A stretch of 6,510 bases of DNA from an uncultured Porphyromonadaceae bacterium. Lineage in GTDB: Bacteria; Bacteroidota; Bacteroidia; Bacteroidales; Muribaculaceae. The notes under the pieces were generated by a model. That model worked only from the letters and a program-made list of their open reading frames with translations, was not told the origin of the DNA and searched no databases. A program made the position numbers and the translations under genes. Position 1 is the stretch's first letter. The number at the start of each line of letters is the position of its first letter. The stretch spans positions 1 to 6,510 of the forward strand of contig CABQCA010000133.1 in NCBI GenBank assembly GCA_902462525.1, written 5' to 3'. This document shows positions 1 to 5,060 of this stretch, piece by piece.

Positions 1-68
1 ACTTTCGGCGGATTTCGCCATCGAAGGTCTCCGGCCGATAAGGCTCGGGGCGGGGTCGTAGACGGCTG
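1..68. other. Left edge, no assignable gene
   Basis: This stretch lies downstream of the carboxypeptidase stop codon. I see no terminator-like hairpin with a T-run. On the minus strand an ATG at 21-19 opens a frame that runs off the window after seven codons. It is open upstream in the same frame as far as a TAA inside the carboxypeptidase gene. It could be the first codons of the next gene, but seven codons cannot be judged. Confidence 0.3.
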
Positions 69-980
69 TCAGTTGTCGGAGCGGTGGAAGATAATGCTGT
101 TAGTGCCGGAGGGTGAGACTTTGAGGGTTATTTTAGCCGATTCGATGAGGGGAAGGTTGTGGTCGACGTGTCCTACGGGAACGTTGAAGGCTACGGGAAA
201 ATCGTAGGGGGCAATTGCATCGCGAATCATTGTCTCCATGTCGGAGTATGTTTCGTTTGGTTTATAGTCGGTGAACTGGCCGACGATGAGCCCCCTGATT
301 CTGTCGAGGAGGCCGCTGAGCCGCAGCTGGTAGAAGATACGCTCTATTTTGTAGATTGGTTCGGAGACATCTTCGAGGAAGAGGATTGTGTCGGGACGCA
401 GAATGTCGTAGGGGGTGTTGATGAGCTCGGCGAGTACGGCGAGATTACCTCCAAGGAGAGTGCCAGAGGCAATGCCCGGTCGGTCGTAGTCGTGCGCCGG
501 AAATGTGTAGGCCGGTCTGTCGCCGCGGAGAATACCGAAGAGCGAGGCTGTGTCGGGATCGTCGGGGCCTTTCATAATCTGTGCCGCCATGGGCGAATGT
601 ATGCTTGCTATTCCTTTGGTGGCCATGAGCGCATGGAGGGCGGAAATGTCGGAGAAACCTATTACCCATTTCGGGTCATCGGCAAGGTTGAGTTCGGCGA
701 GACGGTCGAGGATATGGACCACGCCGTAACCTCCGCGCGAGCAGAGGATGGCGCGAACCTCGGGGTCGGCGAAAGCATCTTCAAGATCGGCATATCGTTC
801 GTCGGGAGTTCCGCTGTAGCTGCCGTATTCACCCAAAGCGTGTGGCATTACCACGGGCTTCCAGCCTTCGGCTTCGAGAATGGCTACTGCGCCCTCTACT
901 TTTTCGGGGGCAATTTTTCCGGCAGGCGAGACTATGGCTATTTTATCGCCTTTTTTGAGAGGAGCTGGGAATACGGGCAT
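69..980 (-). CDS. ldcA: LD-carboxypeptidase, peptidase family S66 (LdcA/MccF type)
   Basis: This 303-residue protein is the length usual for S66 serine carboxypeptidases, cytoplasmic enzymes that remove the terminal D-Ala from the murein tetrapeptide during cell-wall recycling; MccF relatives cleave microcin C-type conjugates. Visible hallmarks are the N-terminal LKKGDKIAIVSPAG (8-21), the SRGGYG loop (81-86), the nucleophile elbow GFSD with Ser110, the GTLLGGNL stretch (173-180), Glu203 in FLEDV, and GHVDHNLPL with His271. The Glu-to-His spacing of 68 residues equals that of the catalytic pair known in Pseudomonas LdcA (Glu217/His285). There is no signal peptide. The frame stays open for 75 more codons upstream, but those would translate a non-coding octamer array and part of the preceding methyltransferase gene. 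The family N-terminus begins at the chosen ATG, which directly follows the array. It is probably co-transcribed with the methyltransferase gene upstream. Substrate choice between murein peptides and a microcin-like compound cannot be read from the sequence. Confidence 0.93.
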   Translation of the reverse strand: MPVFPAPLKKGDKIAIVSPAGKIAPEKVEGAVAILEAEGWKPVVMPHALGEYGSYSGTPDERYADLEDAFADPEVRAILCSRGGYGVVHILDRLAELNLADDPKWVIGFSDISALHALMATKGIASIHSPMAAQIMKGPDDPDTASLFGILRGDRPAYTFPAHDYDRPGIASGTLLGGNLAVLAELINTPYDILRPDTILFLEDVSEPIYKIERIFYQLRLSGLLDRIRGLIVGQFTDYKPNETYSDMETMIRDAIAPYDFPVAFNVPVGHVDHNLPLIESAKITLKVSPSGTNSIIFHRSDN

Positions 981-1091
981 TTTAGGCTGACGGGCTGACG
1001 GGCTGTTAGGCTGACAGGCTTTTTTAGGTGTTAAAGTATATAGGTTTTGGGCTGACGGGCTGTTAAGCTGACGGGCTATTAGGAAATTAGG
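979..1091 (-). repeat. Octamer array filling the trmH-ldcA gap
   Basis: Read on the minus strand, the interval from the last codons of the methyltransferase to the ATG of the carboxypeptidase divides into 14 consecutive units, each beginning CC or CT. Twelve are exactly 8 nt; one is 7 nt (CCCAAAA, 1051-1045) and one is 10 nt (CCTAAAAAAG, 1028-1019). CCCGTCAG occurs four times (1075-1068, 1059-1052, 1002-995, 994-987). CCTAACAG, CTTAACAG, CCTAATAG, CCTGTCAG and CCTAATTT are variants. The first unit contains the methyltransferase stop codon TAA (1089-1087). The last, CCTAAAAT (986-979), supplies the AT of the start codon. No hairpin with a T-run is present, so transcription probably reads through into ldcA. 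A related array precedes the capsid gene at 5141-5188. Confidence 0.85.
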
Positions 1092-1617
1092 AGAAGAGGT
1101 TGCTGTAGAAGACCCAGAGGGCGACTCCGGTGGATACGGAGACGTTGAGGGAATGTTTTGTGCCGCTCTGCGGTATTTCGAGGCAAATGTCGGCACGGTC
1201 GACAATTGTCTGGTCGACGCCGTCGACTTCGTTTCCTACCACGAGGGCGTATTTCTCGTTGAAGGAAGGCCGGAAAGACTCGAGCGAGACGCTGCCGTGC
1301 ACCTGTTCGAGACATACGATGCGGTAACCGTCGGCTACGAGGGTGTCGACGGCTTCGGCAGTGGAGGGAAAATAGTGCCATGCGACGGATTCTTCAGCAC
1401 CGAGAGCCGTTTTGTGGATTTCGGGCGAAGGAGGTGTGGCCGAAATGCCGCAGGGAATTACGGCAGCGACGGCAAAAGCGTCGCAAGTGCGGAAAATGGC
1501 GCCGATGTTGTTGAGGGAACGCACGTTGTCGAGCACCACCACCACCGGAATTTTGGCGGCTTCGCGAAACTCGGGCACCGACAGCCGGCCCATTTCCCAG
1601 ATAGTTTTTTTCTTCAT
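1087..1617 (-). CDS. SpoU/TrmH-family RNA 2'-O-ribose methyltransferase
   Basis: This 176-residue protein consists essentially of one SPOUT catalytic domain, which transfers a methyl group from S-adenosylmethionine to a ribose 2'-OH in tRNA or rRNA and works as a knotted dimer. All three SpoU motifs are visible: motif 1 around NNIGAIFRTCDAF with Asn37, Gly39 and Arg43; motif 2 ALVVGNEVDGV (124-134); and motif 3 LEIPQSGTKHSLNVSVSTG (146-164). There is no N-terminal L30-like substrate-binding domain as in RlmB, so it resembles the short TrmL/TrmH-like forms. The target nucleotide cannot be told from sequence. The start at 1617 follows a Bacteroidetes -7 element by only four bases, so the mRNA may be leaderless or nearly so. 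The stop codon lies in the first unit of the octamer array leading into ldcA. Confidence 0.93.
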   Translation of the reverse strand: MKKKTIWEMGRLSVPEFREAAKIPVVVVLDNVRSLNNIGAIFRTCDAFAVAAVIPCGISATPPSPEIHKTALGAEESVAWHYFPSTAEAVDTLVADGYRIVCLEQVHGSVSLESFRPSFNEKYALVVGNEVDGVDQTIVDRADICLEIPQSGTKHSLNVSVSTGVALWVFYSNLFS

Positions 1618-1621
1618 GGTG

Positions 1622-1653
1622 CAAAACTAATGTTTTTTTCGCATTTCGGCAAA
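1622..1653 (-). promoter_or_regulatory. Bacteroidetes-type promoter of the methyltransferase gene
   Basis: On the minus strand there is a -33 element TTTG (1653-1650), a 20-nt spacer, and a -7 element TAGTTTTG (1629-1622). This matches the TTTG-N19-21-TAnnTTTG consensus of the primary sigma factor in Bacteroides. The ATG starts four bases after the -7 element, so the transcript should begin at or a few bases around the start codon. Confidence 0.75.
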
Positions 1654-1672
1654 TTGGCGCCCAATGCGGCAT

Positions 1673-1713
1673 AAAAACTGCAGCGGCAACGCCTCCCGGT
1701 GTCGCCGCTGTAG
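1673..1713 (-). terminator. Rho-independent-type terminator, minus strand
   Basis: On the minus strand a 10-bp stem with one G-U pair (1713-1704 with 1687-1678, CTACAGCGGC pairing GCCGCTGCAG) is followed directly by TTTTT (1677-1673). The loop is 16 nt. It sits just upstream of the methyltransferase promoter and would stop transcripts arriving from the VKOR/peptide operon, or a short RNA starting in the gap. Confidence 0.6.
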
Positions 1714-1858
1714 ATAAACCAATCATTATCACATTTCTTGCAATGGAAAAAGTAATTTTCGCTTTGTATAAGTAGAACAACGCCGCGAGGGAAAAGGTTC
1801 GCGGCGTTACAAAAATTTTTTTCGCAAGTTGAAAACTTGCTCAAAGTCAAATGACAGT
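1714..1858. other. Intergenic stretch with two further hairpins
   Basis: No convincing gene is seen here. A perfect 10-bp inverted repeat, AACGCCGCGA (1779-1788) with TCGCGGCGTT (1799-1808), encloses a 10-nt loop; on the plus strand it is followed by ACAAAAATTTTTTT, giving a weak terminator shape. A 7-bp hairpin, GCAAGTT/AACTTGC (1824-1830, 1834-1840), has a 3-nt loop. Between 1714 and 1778 the sequence is unstructured to the eye. The reading frames that cross the stretch have no family features. Confidence 0.45.
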
Positions 1859-1954
1859 TTATAAAGTTAAAAAAGTTAAGATAATAGTAACTTCTGTGGC
1901 GTGCAGTCGGACTATTATCTTAACTTTATTCACTTTTTACCTTTTTCACCTTGT
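1859..1954. repeat. Inverted repeat of AAGATAATAGT-type modules
   Basis: A perfect 17-bp inverted repeat, AAAGTTAAGATAATAGT (1872-1888) and its complement (1911-1927), encloses a 22-nt loop. On the minus strand the hairpin is followed by six T (1875-1870), so it could terminate the peptide operon. The repeat extends outward on both sides as A-rich tracts with GTTA/GTGA/GGTA cores spaced 7 to 9 nt. The right tract runs into the last codons of the 47-residue peptide gene. The left arm (1859-1892) matches 5081-5114 at 28 of 34 positions. Confidence 0.7.
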
Positions 1955-2073
1955 GGAGAAGTTTTCTGAGGGAGGGGAGAATGAAGGTCGGCTTTTTTGA
2001 AATGAAGATTATTCATTTCCATGGGAGTCAGGCGCTTGGCTCCGGGAATGTTTACTTTCGGAATGGTTTTCAT
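1930..2073 (-). CDS. Small peptide (47 aa) coupled to the C39-like/VKOR gene
   Basis: An ATG at 2073-2071 overlaps the TGA of the VKOR gene as ATGA, the usual arrangement for translational coupling, and the frame runs 47 codons to TGA at 1932-1930. The product begins MKTIPKVNIPGAKRLTPMEM, continues NNLHF, and ends in a polar tail rich in Pro, Lys and Gln. It has no signal peptide, membrane segment or cysteine. The N-terminal half, a basic stretch followed by an L-T-P-x-E-M-x-x-L pattern, recalls leader peptides of Bacteroidetes ribosomal natural products, but no GG cleavage site or modifiable core is present. The tail GEKGKK is encoded by an A-rich repeat tract that continues past the stop, so the C-terminus may have been altered by that repeat. 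Codon use in the first 35 codons is like the neighbouring genes. I do not recognise a named family; the coding call rests on overlap, codon use and the non-random N-terminus. Confidence 0.62.
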   Translation of the reverse strand: MKTIPKVNIPGAKRLTPMEMNNLHFKKADLHSPLPQKTSPQGEKGKK

Positions 2074-3089
2074 TTTTCTTCGGGTTGTTGAAAATTTCTG
2101 TCGAACGACGGCGCGATACTATTCACAGCCAGCAGAACGGCGACATAAGTGGCTGCGAGGACGAAGAGTTCGATACCGAGAGGCAGAATGTCGTTGAACC
2201 ATCCGCCGAAAATGAAGCATAAGAGTGCACTCCACAGGCAGGCCTGTGTGATGAGACACATGGTGCACCATGATTTGGCGCGATATTTCTGATACCACAC
2301 GCTCCAGAAAGAGAACGGACAGCAGCAGGCATTGATAAGAGCGAGGTAGCCGATGTACTGCGGGAAAATGAGCAGACAGCCCAGACTGACCGCGAAATAG
2401 GCTATACCCACTTCGCTCCAGCCGAAGAGGCCGAAGAATTTGGCAGCTTTTGTGGATAGGACAGCGTGGCAGCCGGAGCGGTCGATTATGCCGCAGATAC
2501 TGTCGGCGGTATCGGAGTGGATGTTGAGCGATTTCAGTTCGAGATGGTAGCCCATGTAGAGACCAATGGCGAAAATGGCTGTCAGCAGGACGGTCGACAC
2601 ATGGCTGTAGATTCCGTTGGAAATGAAGAGGTAGAGGAAAATGAAGACAATGGCGGCGATAAAAATCCAACGTTTGGCAGCCAGAGCGGTGTCGAGGAGC
2701 CGGTGCTTGCACAGGCATGGTTCGGCTGAGCTGATGCCCGGGTATGCCACCAGCACCACTCCCGACCACATGCCGAGAAAGTCGTGCCGAGAGATGCTTT
2801 GTGAGGCGTTTCTGTAGCCGTCGTCGCAGACCACCATATCATCGGTCACGCGGGTGACAATGACAAATGTATCGTTCACCCGGGCGAGGAAGGGTACCGG
2901 CAGACGGTCGAGGTCGGCGGCTTTGTCGGGCACGAGGATGGCTTCGTTGGGCACGCTGTAGCTTTCGAGCAGTTTCGAGAAGCCGAACAGCGACTGGAAG
3001 GTCATCGTCCGGTAAGCATTGTCGCTGAATGCCGTGGTGTGCGGCACCCCGAGGGCAGCCAGAAAGTCGGTGAAGATACTTGCTGCCAT
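2070..3089 (-). CDS. VKOR disulfide-forming membrane protein with degenerate N-terminal C39-like domain
   Basis: This 339-residue protein has two parts. Residues 1-118 resemble a C39 double-glycine peptidase domain, ending in the typical MWSGVVLVAYP strand, but the catalytic Cys region near the N-terminus has no Cys and the usual His is absent (PFLARVNDTFVIV, 66-78). It is therefore likely a binding rather than a cleaving domain. Residues 140-325 form about six membrane segments with a VKOR fold: loop cysteines Cys199 and Cys207 (CGIIDRSGC), Ser225 in the WSEVG motif, and the active site WCTMC (Cys275, Cys278). VKOR proteins oxidise a thiol partner and pass electrons to quinone. Family members often end in a thioredoxin domain; this one does not, but a separate thioredoxin gene lies 5 bases upstream. 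Extra cysteines occur at 125/127 and 255-257. It belongs with that thioredoxin and the DUF1573 gene in one operon and overlaps the 47-residue peptide gene by 4 nt. Confidence 0.88.
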   Translation of the reverse strand: MAASIFTDFLAALGVPHTTAFSDNAYRTMTFQSLFGFSKLLESYSVPNEAILVPDKAADLDRLPVPFLARVNDTFVIVTRVTDDMVVCDDGYRNASQSISRHDFLGMWSGVVLVAYPGISSAEPCLCKHRLLDTALAAKRWIFIAAIVFIFLYLFISNGIYSHVSTVLLTAIFAIGLYMGYHLELKSLNIHSDTADSICGIIDRSGCHAVLSTKAAKFFGLFGWSEVGIAYFAVSLGCLLIFPQYIGYLALINACCCPFSFWSVWYQKYRAKSWCTMCLITQACLWSALLCFIFGGWFNDILPLGIELFVLAATYVAVLLAVNSIAPSFDRNFQQPEEK

Positions 3090-3094
3090 ATAGC

Positions 3095-3394
3095 TCAGGA
3101 AGCGAACTGCTGGATTTTCTGGAGGAGGATGTTACCGTCGATCTCGCCGCTGTGACGCCATACCTGCTTGCCGTCCTGATAAAGAATAAAAGTGGGCGTG
3201 GAGCTGACTTTTTCGGCTTCAGCGGCTTCGCTGTCGCTGTCGACATCGAGCTGATATATCTGAGCCATGCCGTCGGTTAGTTCGCGAAGCTGTGCTACCA
3301 CGGGCATCATGCGCTGGCAGTGGGGGCACCATGTGGCGTAGAATTCGATGAGAACTACGCGCGATGATTTGATGAGGTCGTTGTAAGTTGCCAT
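3095..3394 (-). CDS. Thioredoxin-like protein with WCPHC active site
   Basis: A single thioredoxin domain of 99 residues, with the strand VVLIEFYATW (13-22), the redox site Cys23-Pro-His-Cys26, and the cis-proline loop STPTF (Pro67). CPHC is the DsbA-type dipeptide, more oxidising than the CGPC of classical thioredoxin, which suits a partner of the VKOR protein encoded 5 bases downstream. No signal peptide or membrane anchor is visible, whereas VKOR active sites usually face the periplasm. Either this protein stays in the cytoplasm and acts elsewhere, or its export or topology is unusual. The start at 3394 gives the expected N-terminus for the fold. The 62-bp gap to the DUF1573 stop shows no clear promoter, so it is probably co-transcribed from 4544-4551. 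Confidence 0.92.
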   Translation of the reverse strand: MATYNDLIKSSRVVLIEFYATWCPHCQRMMPVVAQLRELTDGMAQIYQLDVDSDSEAAEAEKVSSTPTFILYQDGKQVWRHSGEIDGNILLQKIQQFAS

Positions 3395-3456
3395 AAGGAT
3401 AAAAATTCGTTAGTGCAATTACAACGCCTTAGCGGCTGCTTTGGTTGAATCGTACT

Positions 3457-4536
3457 TTATTTTTTGCCGATTGTGCCGACAGCGCGGAGATTGGTGACGG
3501 GGTGGGCGGGGTCGTTGGTAATCAGTGAAATGCGCGCATTGAGAATAGGCCCCTGCAGCTTTGCGGGGTCGACGTTGACAGTAATGACGGCTTTTTTGCC
3601 GCGGCGGACAGAGTTCCGGTCGATCGCAGCGTCTACTCCCGGAGTGAGGGTGTAGACCCTGCGTACTTCGAGAGTCGCTTTACCGATGTTGCTGATTTCT
3701 ATGTTTTTTGCTGAAGAGGGGCCGTCGGGCCGGATTTCGCCGAAGTCCGCCGTTTCACCGGCGACACGGAGTATCGGTGCTTTCTCCAGTTCTTTGGGCG
3801 AAAGCCGTGTGAAATCTTCGTTGACAATGGCAGTGAGCGGCAGCGGGCATATGGTGCTCGACAATGGATCGGGCGATACATAGAGGGTGTCGGTGACGAG
3901 ACCGTAGTCAGGGCAGTCGGCAGCCTTGAAATAAAAAATGAATGAGCACTGCTCACCCGGAGCAACTTTATCCGGAGTCACTGTGACGTCGACATATTCC
4001 GGCAGCGGGCTTATCGATGGGCTGATGGAATCGTGGCTCGAGTTGTAGGCCTTCAGGAACAGAGTTTTGGTCTGACCCTTGACAACATCGCCCATCATAG
4101 CGGCTCCGCGTGCGAGTCGCAGCCACGGCGAGCACTCTACGGGGTACTGCTGAGCGAGGCTTTCGGAGCTTCCGACTACTGTGCCTTCGATGATGAGTCG
4201 TGTGCGTGAGCCTTCGTAGCTGAAATCTACGGCCACATATTTGGAGAAACGGCCAGGCCGTCCGGCGGGATCGTAGGTGACGGTGACGGCCGAAGTATCG
4301 CCCGGAGCGATGGCTTGGCGGCTGTATTTCGGAGCAGTGCAGCCGCATGAAGCGCGAGCGGCGACAATGGAAACCGGTTCGGTACCGGTGTTGACGAAGC
4401 GGAATTCGGTGGATACCGGACCCATGCTTTCATCGAAAGCTCCGAAATTGTGGTTTGTTTCGAGCCAGCGGACCGATTCGCCGGCAGATGCGGCGAATGC
4501 CGCCGAGAGCGCGATGGCAGTGATGAAAATTTTCAT
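3457..4536 (-). CDS. Exported DUF1573-domain protein
   Basis: A 359-residue protein with an N-terminal signal peptide (MKIFITAIALSAAFAASAGES). There is no lipobox Cys, so it is probably soluble in the periplasm. Residues 28-120 form a DUF1573 domain, an immunoglobulin-like fold (relative of ASPM-SPD-2-Hydin), with the family's hallmark SCGCTAP (63-69) and a following YDPAGRPGRFSK strand pair. A second related Ig-like unit lies near the C-terminus (about 260-355: DFGEI, ISNIGKATLEV, LITNDPAHP, AVGTI). The middle is a less conserved beta-rich segment. The biochemical role of DUF1573 is not established; the paired cysteines of SCGC make a redox-linked role with the downstream thioredoxin and VKOR genes possible. 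An upstream in-frame ATG (4554) is rejected because it precedes the -7 element. The gene is first in a leftward operon. Confidence 0.9.
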   Translation of the reverse strand: MKIFITAIALSAAFAASAGESVRWLETNHNFGAFDESMGPVSTEFRFVNTGTEPVSIVAARASCGCTAPKYSRQAIAPGDTSAVTVTYDPAGRPGRFSKYVAVDFSYEGSRTRLIIEGTVVGSSESLAQQYPVECSPWLRLARGAAMMGDVVKGQTKTLFLKAYNSSHDSISPSISPLPEYVDVTVTPDKVAPGEQCSFIFYFKAADCPDYGLVTDTLYVSPDPLSSTICPLPLTAIVNEDFTRLSPKELEKAPILRVAGETADFGEIRPDGPSSAKNIEISNIGKATLEVRRVYTLTPGVDAAIDRNSVRRGKKAVITVNVDPAKLQGPILNARISLITNDPAHPVTNLRAVGTIGKK

Positions 4537-4543
4537 AGCGGCA

Positions 4544-4551
4544 CAAAGATA
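4544..4551 (-). promoter_or_regulatory. -7 element of the DUF1573 operon promoter
   Basis: TATCTTTG on the minus strand matches the Bacteroidetes TAnnTTTG consensus and ends 7 bases before the ATG at 4536. No clear TTTG is found 19-21 bases further upstream, so the -33 half is weak. The position fixes the start codon and implies a leader of a few bases at most. Confidence 0.65.
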
Positions 4552-4565
4552 CAAAAAACAGCTAA

Positions 4566-4681
4566 GAGTATGTTTACTTTTAACTTTATGAAATCTTCAG
4601 AAGCTTTTTCAGCCTGTTTTAAGCTTTCATTCAGTCGTTATGGAACCCCATAACTCCTTCATTCAATTTCAAAACATACTC
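4566..4681. mobile_element. Possible small non-autonomous element with terminal inverted repeats
   Basis: A perfect 10-bp inverted repeat, GAGTATGTTT (4566-4575) and AAACATACTC (4672-4681), bounds 116 bases of AT-rich sequence unlike the flanking genes. Inside are a hairpin TTATGG-AACC-CCATAA (4639-4654) and no open frame. The shape is that of a miniature inverted-repeat element. No target-site duplication is evident, and an origin as a regulatory hairpin or insertion-sequence end is equally possible. Confidence 0.4.
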
Positions 4682-4790
4682 GAAAGATCTATCTGAATCT
4701 TAACATAAGCCAAAACCAAAAGTAGATATACTCCAAGTGTTAAACGTGTGTTTCGGTCAAAAGTTCGGGGAGTGGCGGGGCTGCTGCCCG
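4682..4790. other. Divergent intergenic region, right part
   Basis: AT-rich to about 4745, then abruptly GC-rich with two CGGGG runs (4766-4780) just before the plus-strand -7 element. No gene, tRNA or strong hairpin is seen. Confidence 0.4.
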
Positions 4791-4798
4791 TAACTTTG
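4791..4798 (+). promoter_or_regulatory. -7 element of the plus-strand capsid-module promoter
   Basis: TAACTTTG (continuing CA) is a strong match to the Bacteroidetes TAnnTTTG element. A TTTG at the proper distance upstream is not seen; the nearest candidate is GTTCGG (4763-4768). It would give a leader of about 20-25 bases for the 77-residue gene. The capsid gene has no such element of its own and probably depends on this promoter. Confidence 0.6.
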
Positions 4799-4825
4799 CA
4801 ATGTTCAATCAAAATACTCAGCAAA

Positions 4826-5059
4826 ATGGAAGAAACGAACAAAACTCCCGCGGAGAATACCGGTGAAGATACACAGCGCCTCCTTGCAGCAATACGCTCC
4901 AACCCTGAAACGGCCCATGTGCTTGCCGAAATAGCACTTGGCGGCGATGCCTCGGAATTGCTTGCGACCCTGCTGCCGAAAGCAGAGGACGCCTCTGAGC
5001 CGGCCGCGCCCTCGCAGCCTGCATTTCTGGAGCATGTACGCGACAGCTTCTGGGACTGA
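4826..5059 (+). CDS. Small acidic protein upstream of the capsid gene
   Basis: A 77-residue protein with a polar N-terminus, a helical middle (RLLAAIRSNPETAHVLAEIA, 24-43, then ASELLATLLP), a Pro/Ala/Glu-rich linker and a short C-terminal motif, FLEHVRDSFWD. It is acidic, with no signal peptide, membrane segment or cysteine. The frame is open further upstream, but an ATG at 4748 would precede the promoter element, and ATG 4826 lies 27 bases after it. The position just before a major capsid-type gene suggests a scaffold, capsid-assembly or minor virion protein; the conserved-looking C-terminal tail would fit a docking peptide. That is inference, as I recognise no named family. Confidence 0.75.
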   Translation: MEETNKTPAENTGEDTQRLLAAIRSNPETAHVLAEIALGGDASELLATLLPKAEDASEPAAPSQPAFLEHVRDSFWD

Positions 5060-5060
5060 A

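Noticed and set aside
1..21. Possible start of another minus-strand gene (MAKSAES)
   Set aside because: Only seven codons lie within the window; too short to support a gene call.
159..998. Plus-strand 279-codon open frame across the carboxypeptidase gene
   Set aside because: It is a shadow of a well-supported S66 gene on the other strand, with an acidic, valine-rich translation and no family motifs.
979..1091. CRISPR array
   Set aside because: The repeat unit is 8 nt with no constant 20-40 nt repeats or unique spacers, and no cas gene is present.
981..1205. 75-codon N-terminal extension of the LD-carboxypeptidase frame
   Set aside because: It would translate the octamer array and the antisense-phase end of the methyltransferase gene. 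The product is Ser/Pro-rich low-complexity sequence, and the S66 family N-terminus begins at the ATG at 980.
1614..1850. Minus-strand frames in the hairpin region before the methyltransferase (78 and 128 codons)
   Set aside because: They cross a terminator hairpin and the methyltransferase promoter, and the translations show no recognisable domain.
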